Positions 39,137 through 47,800 of a stretch of DNA of 64,000 bases are shown one piece after another. Positions within the stretch are counted from its first letter, which is position 1. Every line of letters begins with the position of its first letter. Made by a program: the position numbers and the translations under genes. The stretch spans positions 1 through 64,000 of the forward strand of contig JAHBXY010000033.1 in the NCBI GenBank assembly GCA_019636275.1. The letters run 5' to 3'. The stretch comes from Planctomycetota bacterium. Its GTDB lineage: Bacteria; Planctomycetota; J058. The notes below the pieces were generated by a model, which ran no database searches, was not told where the DNA came from, and saw only the letters and a program-made list of their open reading frames with translations.

Positions 39137-40600
39137 TCAGGCCCCCTTCCGGCTGAGCATGAACGACATGAACTCGTAGCCCTCGCGTACGCGCCGGGTG
39201 AGGACGCGGCGGTCCCGGGCCATCTCGCCGAGGATGCGGCGGATCGGCCGCCAGCGCAGGTAGAAGCGCCGATAGAAGACCTCGAGGCTCCCGGCGATCT
39301 CATCGCGCGACAGCCCCTCGTAGCCGAGCGTCGCCATCTGGAAGCCCTTGTCCTCGACGTGGGGGAGGCGCTCGCCGCGCTCGAGCGCCACGGCGGCGTC
39401 GTTCGCCTCGGGGCTCAGCCAGCCCTCGCGCAGGGCCTGCTCCCAGAGGAACGTGCCGGGGTAGGGGGCCGCGAGCGAGACCTGGAGCGTCTCGGGCTCG
39501 ATCTCGCAGGCGAAGCGGATCGTCTCCTCGATCGTCTCGCGCGTCTCGCCGGGCAGCCCGACGATGAACGTCCCGTGCGTAACGATCCCCAGGTCCTTCA
39601 CGTCGCGCGCGAACTGGAGCATGCGCGACTTCTTCACGCCCTTCTTGATGTTGATCAGCACCTGCTCGTTGCCGCTCTCGTAGCCGACGAGCAGCAGGCG
39701 CAGGCCGTTGTCCTTCATCACCTTCAGCGTCTCGTAGGGGACGTTCGCGCGCGCGTTGCACGACCAGGTGAGCCCCAGCCGGCCCAGGCCGCGGGCGATC
39801 TCCTCGCAGCGCTTCGTGTCGGCCGTGAACGTGTCGTCGTCGAAGAAGAACTCCTGCACCTGCGGGAAGAGGGCCCTGGCGCGCTCCATCTCGGCGATCA
39901 CGACGCCCGGGCTGCGCGTGCGGTAGGTGTGGCCGCCGACGGTCTGCGGCCAGAGGCAGAAGGTGCAGCGCGCGGGGCAGCCGCGGCCGGTGTAGAGCGA
40001 GACGTACGGGTGCTTCAGGTAGCCGATGGCGTAGTCCTCGACGCGCAGGTCGCGGGCGTAGACGTCGAGCACGCTGGGCAGCGCGTCCATGTCCTCGATC
40101 AGCGGGCGCGGGTCGTTGTGGGCGATCGAGCCGTCGGGGCGGCGCCAGCTCAGGCCCTTGACCTCGGAGAGCGGCCGTCCCTGCGCCACCTCGACGATCG
40201 TGTGGTCGAACTCCTTGTGGCACACGAAGTCGATCGCCTGGCCCACGCGCAGGCTCTGCTCGGGGAGCACGGCGACGTGGGCGCCGCAGAGCCCGACCGT
40301 GAGCCCCGGCCGCTCCGCCTTGAGCCGCTCGGCGACCTTCACGTCGCTGGCGAACGACGGCGTCGACGTGTGGAGGACGGCGAGGTCGAAGCCGCGCGCG
40401 ATCGCGACCGTCTGCTCGAGGTCGAGCCCGCGCGCCGGCGCGTCGACCAGGCGGCCGGACTCGCCGACGAGCGCCGCCGGCTGGGCCAGCCAGGTGGGGT
40501 ACCAGAAGGAGCGGATCTCGCGCCGCGCCTGGTAGCGCGCGCCGGCGCCGCCGTCGAACCCGTCGAAGGAGGGCGGGTTCAGGAACAGGGTGCGCTTCAC
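39137..40600 (-). CDS. hpnJ: HpnJ, B12-binding-type radical SAM hopanoid enzyme
   Basis: The product is 487 residues, starting MKRTLFLNPPSFDGFDGGAG as HpnJ does. Residues about 1-150 are a B12-binding-like Rossmann domain (VGLCGAHVAVLPEQSLR). The radical SAM motif CPARCTFC is near 207-214, followed by EFFFDDDTFTAD and ETIRFACEIEPETLQVSLAAP. In Burkholderia HpnJ is needed to turn the BHT-linked glucosamine into the five-membered cyclitol ether. It lies 16 bases downstream of hpnI and is immediately followed by the second radical SAM gene. Confidence 0.93.
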   Translation of the reverse strand: MKRTLFLNPPSFDGFDGGAGARYQARREIRSFWYPTWLAQPAALVGESGRLVDAPARGLDLEQTVAIARGFDLAVLHTSTPSFASDVKVAERLKAERPGLTVGLCGAHVAVLPEQSLRVGQAIDFVCHKEFDHTIVEVAQGRPLSEVKGLSWRRPDGSIAHNDPRPLIEDMDALPSVLDVYARDLRVEDYAIGYLKHPYVSLYTGRGCPARCTFCLWPQTVGGHTYRTRSPGVVIAEMERARALFPQVQEFFFDDDTFTADTKRCEEIARGLGRLGLTWSCNARANVPYETLKVMKDNGLRLLLVGYESGNEQVLINIKKGVKKSRMLQFARDVKDLGIVTHGTFIVGLPGETRETIEETIRFACEIEPETLQVSLAAPYPGTFLWEQALREGWLSPEANDAAVALERGERLPHVEDKGFQMATLGYEGLSRDEIAGSLEVFYRRFYLRWRPIRRILGEMARDRRVLTRRVREGYEFMSFMLSRKGA

Positions 40601-40616
40601 GTCGAAGTCTCCTGCA

Positions 40617-41795
40617 TCACGGCTCGGCCCCCGCCTCGCGAGCGATGTGGGTGGCGTGGAGGGGGGCGACCGGGCGCAGGCGGCCGTCGCGCTCGACGAC
40701 GAACTCTCGCCCGCGCCAGTGCACGGTGCTGCCGGTCCAGGCCAGGGCGAAGAGCGCCGTGCCGAGCAGGTCCCGGACCGGGATCGCGAGCGCCTCGCGG
40801 ACGCCGAAGCGCGCCTCGACGAGGGCGTGGCCCGCGGCGGCCGCCGTGATGCGGACGGCGAGCACGCCGAGGAGGACGCCGAGCGCCCAGGGGGTGCGGG
40901 AGACGACGGCCAGGGCCAGGGCGGCGGCGACGCCGTGGTGCGTGAACGCCGTGCCCAGGTAGCCCCAGGGGCTGCAGGCGCGGTAGGTCCGCGCCCAGCG
41001 GCGCAGCCGCGCGACCGTCTCGCCGAGGCGCGAGGTGTGGACGATCGGCACGACGCACGGGGCGAGGGCCACGCGCCCGCCGTGCGCGGCGACCCGCCGC
41101 CCGAGCTCGTGGTCGTCGGCGAGGTGCTCGGCCAGGGCGCGGTAGCCGCCCAGGCCGGCGAGGGCCTCGCGGCGCAGGGCGTTGGCGGCGCCGAGGGCGA
41201 AGCGCAGCTCGCCCGCGAGCGCCCTGGCGACGACCACGTTGAGGGCGAACTCGCCGTGGACCGTGGCCGCCTCGAGGCGCGCCCCGGGGCCGCCCGCGTG
41301 CTCGATGCGGTAGAGCGCGGTCGAGAGGCGCGTGGCCGGCGTGTCGACGAGGGGCAGGACCAGCGCGTCGAGCGCGGCGCGGTCGAGCCGCACGTCGGAG
41401 TCGATCTGGACGAGCACGTCGTGGCGCGCCCGACGCTCGAGCGCCTCGAGCGCCAGCACCTTGCGGTTCGTGCCCTCGCCGACCGCGCCGGGGACGACGG
41501 CGGCGCGCGGGTCGTGGCCCAGGGCGGCGCGGGCGACGTCCAGCGCCGGGTCGCGCGGCAGCGCCGCGCCGACGAGGAGCTCGTCGTCGGGGCCCAGGGC
41601 GGCGAGCGCCGCGCGGAGGTTCTCGCGCAGGCCGCCCTCGGCGCCGGCCACCGGGACGAGCAGGCTCACCGGCGGGCGCGCGGAGGTGACGGCGGACGAG
41701 CCGCGGCGCGTCCGCAGGGCCACCCAGGCAGCGACGCCCCAGTAGCAGGCGGAGAGCGCGGCCAGGGCCGCCAGCAGGGTCTCGAGGAGGTGCAT
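40617..41795 (-). CDS. hpnI: HpnI, hopanoid glycosyltransferase
   Basis: The product is 392 residues. There is one N-terminal membrane helix (LLAALAALSACYWGVAAWV), a GT2/GT21 catalytic domain with the DxD-type QIDSDVRLD, the acceptor-loop aspartate in EHLADDHELG and the R-L-R-R-W motif (VARLRRWART). C-terminal membrane helices follow (AALALAVVSRTPWALGVLLGVLAV). The layout matches ceramide-glucosyltransferase-like HpnI, which adds N-acetylglucosamine to bacteriohopanetetrol. It is the first gene of the operon. The 295 bases upstream hold no gene and carry the divergent receiver gene's promoter. Confidence 0.92.
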   Translation of the reverse strand: MHLLETLLAALAALSACYWGVAAWVALRTRRGSSAVTSARPPVSLLVPVAGAEGGLRENLRAALAALGPDDELLVGAALPRDPALDVARAALGHDPRAAVVPGAVGEGTNRKVLALEALERRARHDVLVQIDSDVRLDRAALDALVLPLVDTPATRLSTALYRIEHAGGPGARLEAATVHGEFALNVVVARALAGELRFALGAANALRREALAGLGGYRALAEHLADDHELGRRVAAHGGRVALAPCVVPIVHTSRLGETVARLRRWARTYRACSPWGYLGTAFTHHGVAAALALAVVSRTPWALGVLLGVLAVRITAAAAGHALVEARFGVREALAIPVRDLLGTALFALAWTGSTVHWRGREFVVERDGRLRPVAPLHATHIAREAGAEP

Positions 41796-42051
41796 GGACC
41801 GCCGACCCCCCGGGTGCCCGGCGCCGTCGACCGCAAGGACGGGACCGCCCGGCGGGATCACGCGCGGTCCGGGACCTCGCCCGCGCCCGGCGCTCGAGAG
41901 TTCCCACGGGCGGGGCGCACTCCCCGGCCTCGGAAGCGGTGTGGCGCGTCGCCTCACCTGGCCCCGGGGAGCGCCGGGTGGGAGTCCCCAGCCCGGTGCG
42001 CGTTTCCTCGCGGCGCGCCGCGGAGGCCCTTGCGGAGGCCGCGCGCGCGCG

Positions 42052-42067
42052 TGGCACCGGCGTTGCA
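42052..42067 (+). promoter_or_regulatory. Sigma-54 (-24/-12) promoter
   Basis: TGGCAC (42052-42057), five bases, TTGCA (42063-42067) is an exact match to the sigma-54 consensus. Transcription would begin near 42078, just ahead of the ribosome site GGAGGG and the GTG at 42091 of the receiver gene. Upstream (41796-42050) there are GC-rich imperfect inverted repeats that could bind an enhancer protein. Confidence 0.7.
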
Positions 42068-42090
42068 GCCGGGGACCCTGGAGGGACCTC

Positions 42091-42456
42091 GTGGCCACGG
42101 TGCTCATCGCGGACGACGAACCGGCGATCCGGCAGGTGATCAGCCTGACGCTCTCGCGCCTCGGGCACCGCGTGCTCGCGGCGGTCGACGGCGAGGAGGC
42201 GCTGGTCCTGGCGCGCGCCCACGAGCCCGACCTCGTCGTCAGCGACGTGGCCATGCCACGCCGCAGCGGGACCGCGCTGCTCGAGGCCCTTCGGCGCCAC
42301 CCCCGCCTGGCGCGGATCCCGGTGATCCTGGTCAGCGCCGCCGCGGAGCCCGACGGGGCCGCCGGCGCCTTCGCCTTCCTGCCCAAGCCGTTCCAGTTGC
42401 TCGAGCTCGAGCGGCTGGTCGAGGGCGCGCTCGAGCACGCCGCCCGCGCGGCCTGA
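42091..42456 (+). CDS. Single-domain response regulator (CheY-like receiver)
   Basis: The product is 121 residues from GTG with GGAGGG upstream. It is a receiver domain only: acidic pocket ADDEP at the start, phospho-acceptor aspartate in VVSDVAMPRRSG, the serine in ILVSAAAEP and the lysine in FLPKPFQLLELE. No output domain is present, so it must act by protein contact or in a phosphorelay. It is driven by a sigma-54 promoter and diverges from the hopanoid operon. Confidence 0.92.
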   Translation: MATVLIADDEPAIRQVISLTLSRLGHRVLAAVDGEEALVLARAHEPDLVVSDVAMPRRSGTALLEALRRHPRLARIPVILVSAAAEPDGAAGAFAFLPKPFQLLELERLVEGALEHAARAA

Positions 42457-42478
42457 GCGGCTTCAGGGCTGAAGAAGG

Positions 42479-42540
42479 TTCACCACAGAGGAGCAGAGGG
42501 CGTGTCGTCGCTCCCTCGTCCTCGGCTCCTCCGTGGTGAT
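42479..42540. repeat. Dispersed inverted repeat, complete copy
   Basis: The left arm TTCACCACAGAGGAGCAGAG (from 42479) pairs with the right arm CTCGGCTCCTCCGTGGTGAT (to 42540), giving a near-perfect stem of about 15-19 base pairs around a short loop. The same arms recur at 176-209 and 54483-54755. It follows the receiver gene stop by 22 bases. Confidence 0.6.
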
Positions 42541-42590
42541 CGGGGCTCAGGGGCCGCCGCGCACGGGCGTTGACGGGGCGCGAATGCGGA

Positions 42591-42652
42591 ACGAAGGCCA
42601 CGGAGGCCCAGGACTTCACCTCCGTGACCTCGGTTGGCCTCGTGGCCTTCGT
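42591..42652. repeat. Second inverted repeat in the same gap
   Basis: The arms ACGAAGGCCACGGAGGCC (42591-42608) and GGCCTCGTGGCCTTCGT (42636-42652) are complementary apart from one inserted base. The loop is about 27 bases. The gap 42457-42753 holds these two elements and no gene. Confidence 0.55.
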
Positions 42653-42753
42653 GTCCCGACGTCGAGTCGATACGTGGTCGTCGGGTCGGACAGAAGGCTC
42701 GTGCGCTGCGCCCTCGCAGGCCCGCGCCGGCGGATCCGGGCGATGATGCACCC

Positions 42754-43467
42754 GTGGTCGCCACTGCCTGGAGGCGCTCGCCCGATCGCGCGGCCCTGGC
42801 GGCCGGGTGGATCCTGGCGTCGGTCGGCCTGGCGCTGGTCCTCCTGGCCGTGAGCGTGGCCCGCTATCCGGGCGGCAGCCTGTGCGACCCCGCCGCGGTC
42901 GGCTTCGACGTGCGCTGCAACTACCTCTCGGACCTCCTGCGCGAGCGGGGGCTCGACGGCCGCGAGAACCCGGGCGCCCGGCCGGCGCGCGCGGCCATGC
43001 TCGTGTTCATCGCCGGGCTGCCGGCGTTCTGGGCGCTCGTCCCGCGCCTCCTGCCGGGCCGGCCCCGCCTCGGGCGCCTCGCGCGCGCGGCCGGCTGGCT
43101 GTCGGTCCCCGCCTGGGCGGCCGTGCCGCTCGTCCCGTCGGACCGCTACGGCGGCCTCCACGGCGCGTTCGTCGTCCTCGCCGCGCTCCCCAGCCTGGTC
43201 GCCGCCGCGGCGGCCCTGCGCGGCCTCCGGGCCGAGGGCCGGCGGCGGGCGCTGCTCGGGGTGGGGCTGGCGACGATGGTCGGCGTCGGCGCGGCGGCCG
43301 GCCTGCACGCGTGGCAACAGCTCACCGCGGCGGCCCTGCCCCTGACCCTCGTGCCGACCGTCCAGAAGGCGGCCGGCGCCCTGCTCCTGGCCTGGCTCGT
43401 GGCCACCGCCGCGGCGGCCTTGCGCCTGCCCGCCGGAGGGCTGCGCGGGCGGCCCGCCGCTGCTTGA
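42754..43467 (+). CDS. DUF998-like multi-pass membrane protein
   Basis: The product is 237 residues from GTG. The frame is open further upstream, but only through non-coding-looking repeat. About six helices are visible, beginning AALAAGWILASVGLALVLLAVSV. The segment VRCNYLSDLLRERG before the second helix and HGAFVVLAALPSLVAAAAAL fit DUF998-type proteins. Function is unknown. The next gene starts immediately after its stop. Confidence 0.7.
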   Translation: MVATAWRRSPDRAALAAGWILASVGLALVLLAVSVARYPGGSLCDPAAVGFDVRCNYLSDLLRERGLDGRENPGARPARAAMLVFIAGLPAFWALVPRLLPGRPRLGRLARAAGWLSVPAWAAVPLVPSDRYGGLHGAFVVLAALPSLVAAAAALRGLRAEGRRRALLGVGLATMVGVGAAAGLHAWQQLTAAALPLTLVPTVQKAAGALLLAWLVATAAAALRLPAGGLRGRPAAA

Positions 43468-44835
43468 ATGGGGGCCGTGAAGCGCTGGCGGGTGGAGTTC
43501 GACGGCGCGAGCGCGGGGGCGGTCTACGCCGACACGCTCGAGGCGGCGCGGCGGGCCGCGCAGGCGGCCTACGCGCGCGTCCACGCCGACCGCGACGCGT
43601 CGCGCGGGCTGGCGCGCGTCGTGGGCGAGGGCGAGGACGTCGAGTCCGAGGTGCTCGAGGCGCGCCGCGTGGTGAGCGAGGTCTACGAGGGCCTGCGCCT
43701 GCTCCCCGGCATGGAGATGCCGGCCGAGAAGCTCAGGAGCGTCGTCCTGCTCCTCGAGACGGCGGCCGCCCGCGCCGGCGCCGTCGCGGCCGCCCCGCGC
43801 GCGGGCGAGGGCGACACCGAGCTGCGCCAGGCGCTGACGCCCGTGCTCGAGGCCAGGGGCGTCCCCACGGGGGTCACGGCGCGCGTGCAGGGGCTCCTCG
43901 AGTGGATCGGCGTGAACACCGGTCAGGCCGAGCGGACGAAGGTCGAGCTGGGCCTCTTCCAGACGCTGTGGGACGCCGGCCTGATCGACCCGCGCCTGGG
44001 CGACCCGGCCGGCTGCACGCTCCACCGCGCCAGCGCGTTCCTCGTCCGCCGGCTGGTCGCGGCCGGCGCCCTGCGCGTCGAGCGCTTCGCCGCCGTGGGC
44101 GACCTCGACGCCCTGCGCGCGGCGCTGCAGCCGTTCGGCAAGGAGGCGGTCGCCACGACCTGGACCTTCCTCCCGCCCTCGTCAGGCCCGGACCGCGTCG
44201 AGGTGCTCCGGCCGCTCGTGCTCGTGGGCGACCGCGTCCTCCAGCCGGCGCTCGTCGCGCGCGGCGTGGCGCAGCCGGACGAGGAGGTCGTGGCCCTCGA
44301 CCGCACGCTCTTCGACGCCTGGTGGCGCCTGCGGGCCTGGGCCGACGGACTGGGGCGCGTGGCCGAGCCGCACCTCAAGGACACGCAGCAGCAGCTCCTG
44401 CCGCGCGCCGAGCGGCGGCTCACCGAGGCGCGCCAGCAGATGGCCAAGGCCGCGCAGGAGGGCGGGCAGGTGCTGCCGACCGACACGGCGCGGCGCGACC
44501 TGATCAAGTTCCTGATCGACCAGGTGCACCGGATCGAGGACGCCCTGGCCTTCCTCCCCGACCGCGCGCTGCGCGACGCCTTCGGCGACCTCGTGCTCAA
44601 GGACGTCGCCTTCCGCGGCGCCGGCGCCTACCTGAGCCAGCGCTTCGGCATCCACGTCGACACCGAGGTCGTCGAGGGCGCCGACACGTCGGCGCTGGCC
44701 GGCCGCTTCAAGGCCGAGCCCGGCGGGCCCAAGCCGCGCTCGCGGACGACGCGCGTGCACACGGTGGTCGTGCCTTGCTACGTGCAGGACGGCGTGGCGA
44801 TCCGGCCGGCGTCGGTGCGCGCTGGGGATTACTGA
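43468..44835 (+). CDS. Hypothetical protein with GrpE-like tail
   Basis: The product is 455 residues. The ATG abuts the previous stop, and a GTG nine bases in (MKRWRVEFDGAS) is an equally good start. It is soluble and helical, with an internal coiled coil (RRLTEARQQMAKAAQEGGQ). The last 60 residues (HVDTEVVEGADTSALAG, VHTVVVPCYVQDGVAIRPASV) resemble the GrpE beta-domain ending in wording and position. No confident family is assigned. It converges on the giant macroglobulin-like gene with nine bases between. Confidence 0.7.
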   Translation: MGAVKRWRVEFDGASAGAVYADTLEAARRAAQAAYARVHADRDASRGLARVVGEGEDVESEVLEARRVVSEVYEGLRLLPGMEMPAEKLRSVVLLLETAAARAGAVAAAPRAGEGDTELRQALTPVLEARGVPTGVTARVQGLLEWIGVNTGQAERTKVELGLFQTLWDAGLIDPRLGDPAGCTLHRASAFLVRRLVAAGALRVERFAAVGDLDALRAALQPFGKEAVATTWTFLPPSSGPDRVEVLRPLVLVGDRVLQPALVARGVAQPDEEVVALDRTLFDAWWRLRAWADGLGRVAEPHLKDTQQQLLPRAERRLTEARQQMAKAAQEGGQVLPTDTARRDLIKFLIDQVHRIEDALAFLPDRALRDAFGDLVLKDVAFRGAGAYLSQRFGIHVDTEVVEGADTSALAGRFKAEPGGPKPRSRTTRVHTVVVPCYVQDGVAIRPASVRAGDY

Positions 44836-44844
44836 TAGGACCGC

Positions 44845-47800
44845 TCACTCCTTCGGCGGGGCCGCCTCCCGGATCACGGCGCCGTGCTCGTCGCTGAGCA
44901 CGAGCACCGCGAAGCGCTCGGCCTCGGACAGCTCGCCCGTGGACAGCGAGGCGTAGTCGAAGCGGCCGCGCAGGTCGGTGTAGCCGTCCTTGTAGAAGCG
45001 GCTCGCGCCGCCGCGCAGGCGGGCGTAGACCTTCACGTAGACGGCCGGCAAGGGCGCGCCGGTGAGCTGGTGGGCGACGCGCACCTGCCCGTACTGCTCG
45101 ATCACCTGCACCGTGAGCGCGTGGGCGTAGTAGGCCTGCGTCCGGCGCAGGGCGCCGGCCACGACCTCGACGATCACGTTCTTCGCCCGCAGCTCCGCCG
45201 GCAGCTCGAACAGGACCTCGCGGCGGTCGGGCGGGAGCTCGACCTCGTCGGTGCGGTTCGGGCGGACGAAGGAGAACTGGTCGGTCTGCTGCTGGACGAA
45301 CGGCTGGCGCGAGAAGAGGAGCTCGACGTCCATCAGGTAGTAGTTGACCCGGCACGCCCCGACGTTCTGGTAGGCGATCGTCACGGCGCGGTTCTCGACG
45401 CTCAGCTCGAGCGCCGGCTCGGTGCTGGCCAGCGCCCCCTGGCGCTGGGCGTGGTCGCGCTCGTCGACGACCGCCGGCCCGCGCCCCTCGGCCTCGTCGA
45501 CCTGCGCGAGCACCGCCCGGAACAGGTCGCGCCAGCGCTGCACGGGGTAGTCGTCGTAGCCCTGCGCCACGGCCCGGGCGTCGTCGAGGCGGCCCTCGGC
45601 GACGGCCAGGAAGGCCCGCGCGTAGTCGAGCTGCAGGGTCGTCTCGACCTTCGACGGGTCGACCTTGCCGAACGCCCGCAGGGCGTCCTCGACCCGGTCC
45701 TGCAGGAGCTGGTAGTAGGTCGCGGCCAGCCAGTCGGCGTCGGTCGGCCGCGGCCGGTGGGCGACGAGGTCGAGGAAGCGCCCCCACTGGGCGGCGAAGC
45801 GGTCGTTGAGGACCTTGCGCTCCCCGCCCAGCGCGTGGGCCCGCGCGTTGACCAGCGGGGCGTACTCCAGGTGCTCGTACCAGCGGCGCGCCACCGGGTC
45901 GATCGTGAGCAGCGGCGACTCGAGCCACGGCCCCCACGCGCGGAGCTGGTGGTCCTGGTGGAGGAGGAACTCGCGCGCCGCGTCGGCGTCGCCGTGGAGG
46001 AGCCCGTAGGACCAGAGCGTGTCGTGGTAGACGCGCCGGCCGTGCAGGAGCGCGAGCAGCCGCCGGTGGAAGGCGGCATCGTGGCAGCGCCAGGCGACGC
46101 GCTCGAGGTCCAGCTTCTCGACGTTGTGCCGCTCGAGGAAGGCGAGCACGTCGGCCTCGCTCCCGCGCTGCGAGACCCAGTCCCAGGACGTCGTGTCGAC
46201 GGTCGTCGGCTCCTCGACGACCGTGAGCGTCCGTGGCTCGGCGGCGGCGACCATCGCCTCGGCCCGTGACACGTGGACCGGGTAGTGCGGGAAGCTCCCC
46301 GGCGCGGGGAAGTAGAAGGAATACTCGACCGACTCCGTCCCGTAGGCCGAGACGTCCAGCGGCGTGCCGCGGGTGACGAAGCCGCCCTCCACCGGGACGG
46401 CGCCGCGCGGGATCTGCAGGAGCAGGTCGAGCCGCCGGTGCGCGGAGCTGGGGTTCGTGACCACGACCCGGCACGTGTAGACGACGTGCGCCAGGAGCTC
46501 GCCCGTGACGTACTTCTCGACCGTCTGCCCGTCGGGGTCCTCGTCGTAGCGGTCGTCGGGGCGCAGGTAGCCCTGGCTGACGAGCACCGGCAGCGGCCGC
46601 TCGGCGGGCGTCGCCGGGCGGAGCTCCTGGTGGAAGGCGATCGCCGGCGACGCCGCCCGGAGGTTCAGCCGCGCGCCGTCGTAGGCCGTCTCCGGCCGGC
46701 CGGCCTCGAACGGCAGGTCGAGCACGGCCAGCGCGAGCATCATCTCGGCGAACGAGCCCGCCGCCTGGGCCACGTGGGCCGAGAGGAACGGGCGCTCGGG
46801 GTCGCGGGCCGCGAAGTCGCGCCAGAAGGCGTTGACCTCGATCAGGTCGGGCCCCTGCTCGGCCAGCGGGCGCCGGTAGTAGTCGTTCTCGGCCAGTTCC
46901 TTGGTCACCTCCGGCCGACGGAAGAGCTGCCGCACCTCCTCGCGCGCGGCGAGGTCGCTGCGCAGGTCCGCCGCGAACGGGTCCGCGGCGGCGGCCTCGT
47001 ACGGCGCGCCGGCGTCCTCCTCGTCGTAGGCCTCCTCCTTCATGGCGCGCTTGGGGCTCGCCGCCTTCGCCATCTTCTTCCGCTCGGCCCCGCCACCGCG
47101 GCTCGGCGCGGCCATCATCCGCGCCGCCGGCGGCGCGGCGGGCGGCGGGGGCGCGGACGCCGCCGGCATGGCCATCATCATGTCGAACATGGCCGTCTTG
47201 CTCTGGACCTCCTCGGCCGCCTGGGCCGCCGCCCCGAAGCCGAGCGCGTCGTCGGCGTCCAGCGCGCTGCCCTGGAGCGCCGTGCGGAACAGGTGGTCCG
47301 CGCGCTCGCGGTCCTGCGGCCGCGCGTCGAGGCGGTCGCCCAGGTGGCGGGCCGTGGCGCCGCGCTCGTCGCCATCGAGGCGCTCGGCGAGCAGGACCCG
47401 CTCGACGACGTTGAGCTGGCCGTGCGCCCAGGGCCGCCGCCAGGCCGACAGGTCGTCGCCCAGGAGCAGCCGGTCGATGAAGCGCTTGTCCTTCTTGTTG
47501 CGCAGATGCGGGCGCACGACCTGCGCGAAGAACGTGGGGTCCTTGCGGGCGACGAACACGTGCAGCTCGTGGCAGCCGTGCTCCGAGAGCCGCGCGCACT
47601 TCTCCTCGAACGTCAGGCGAGGCCAGTCGAGGACGAAGCGGAACGCCTCGAGGTGCGGGTCGTGCGTGAGCGTCGAGAACAGCCCGTGCACGCGCGAGAG
47701 CGTGTCGTAGACCTCGAGCTTCGAGGTGGTGATGTCCTCGAGGACGAGCGCGTCGCCGGGGCCGAGCAGCGTCACCTGCTGCTTCTGCGCGAAGTGCCGC

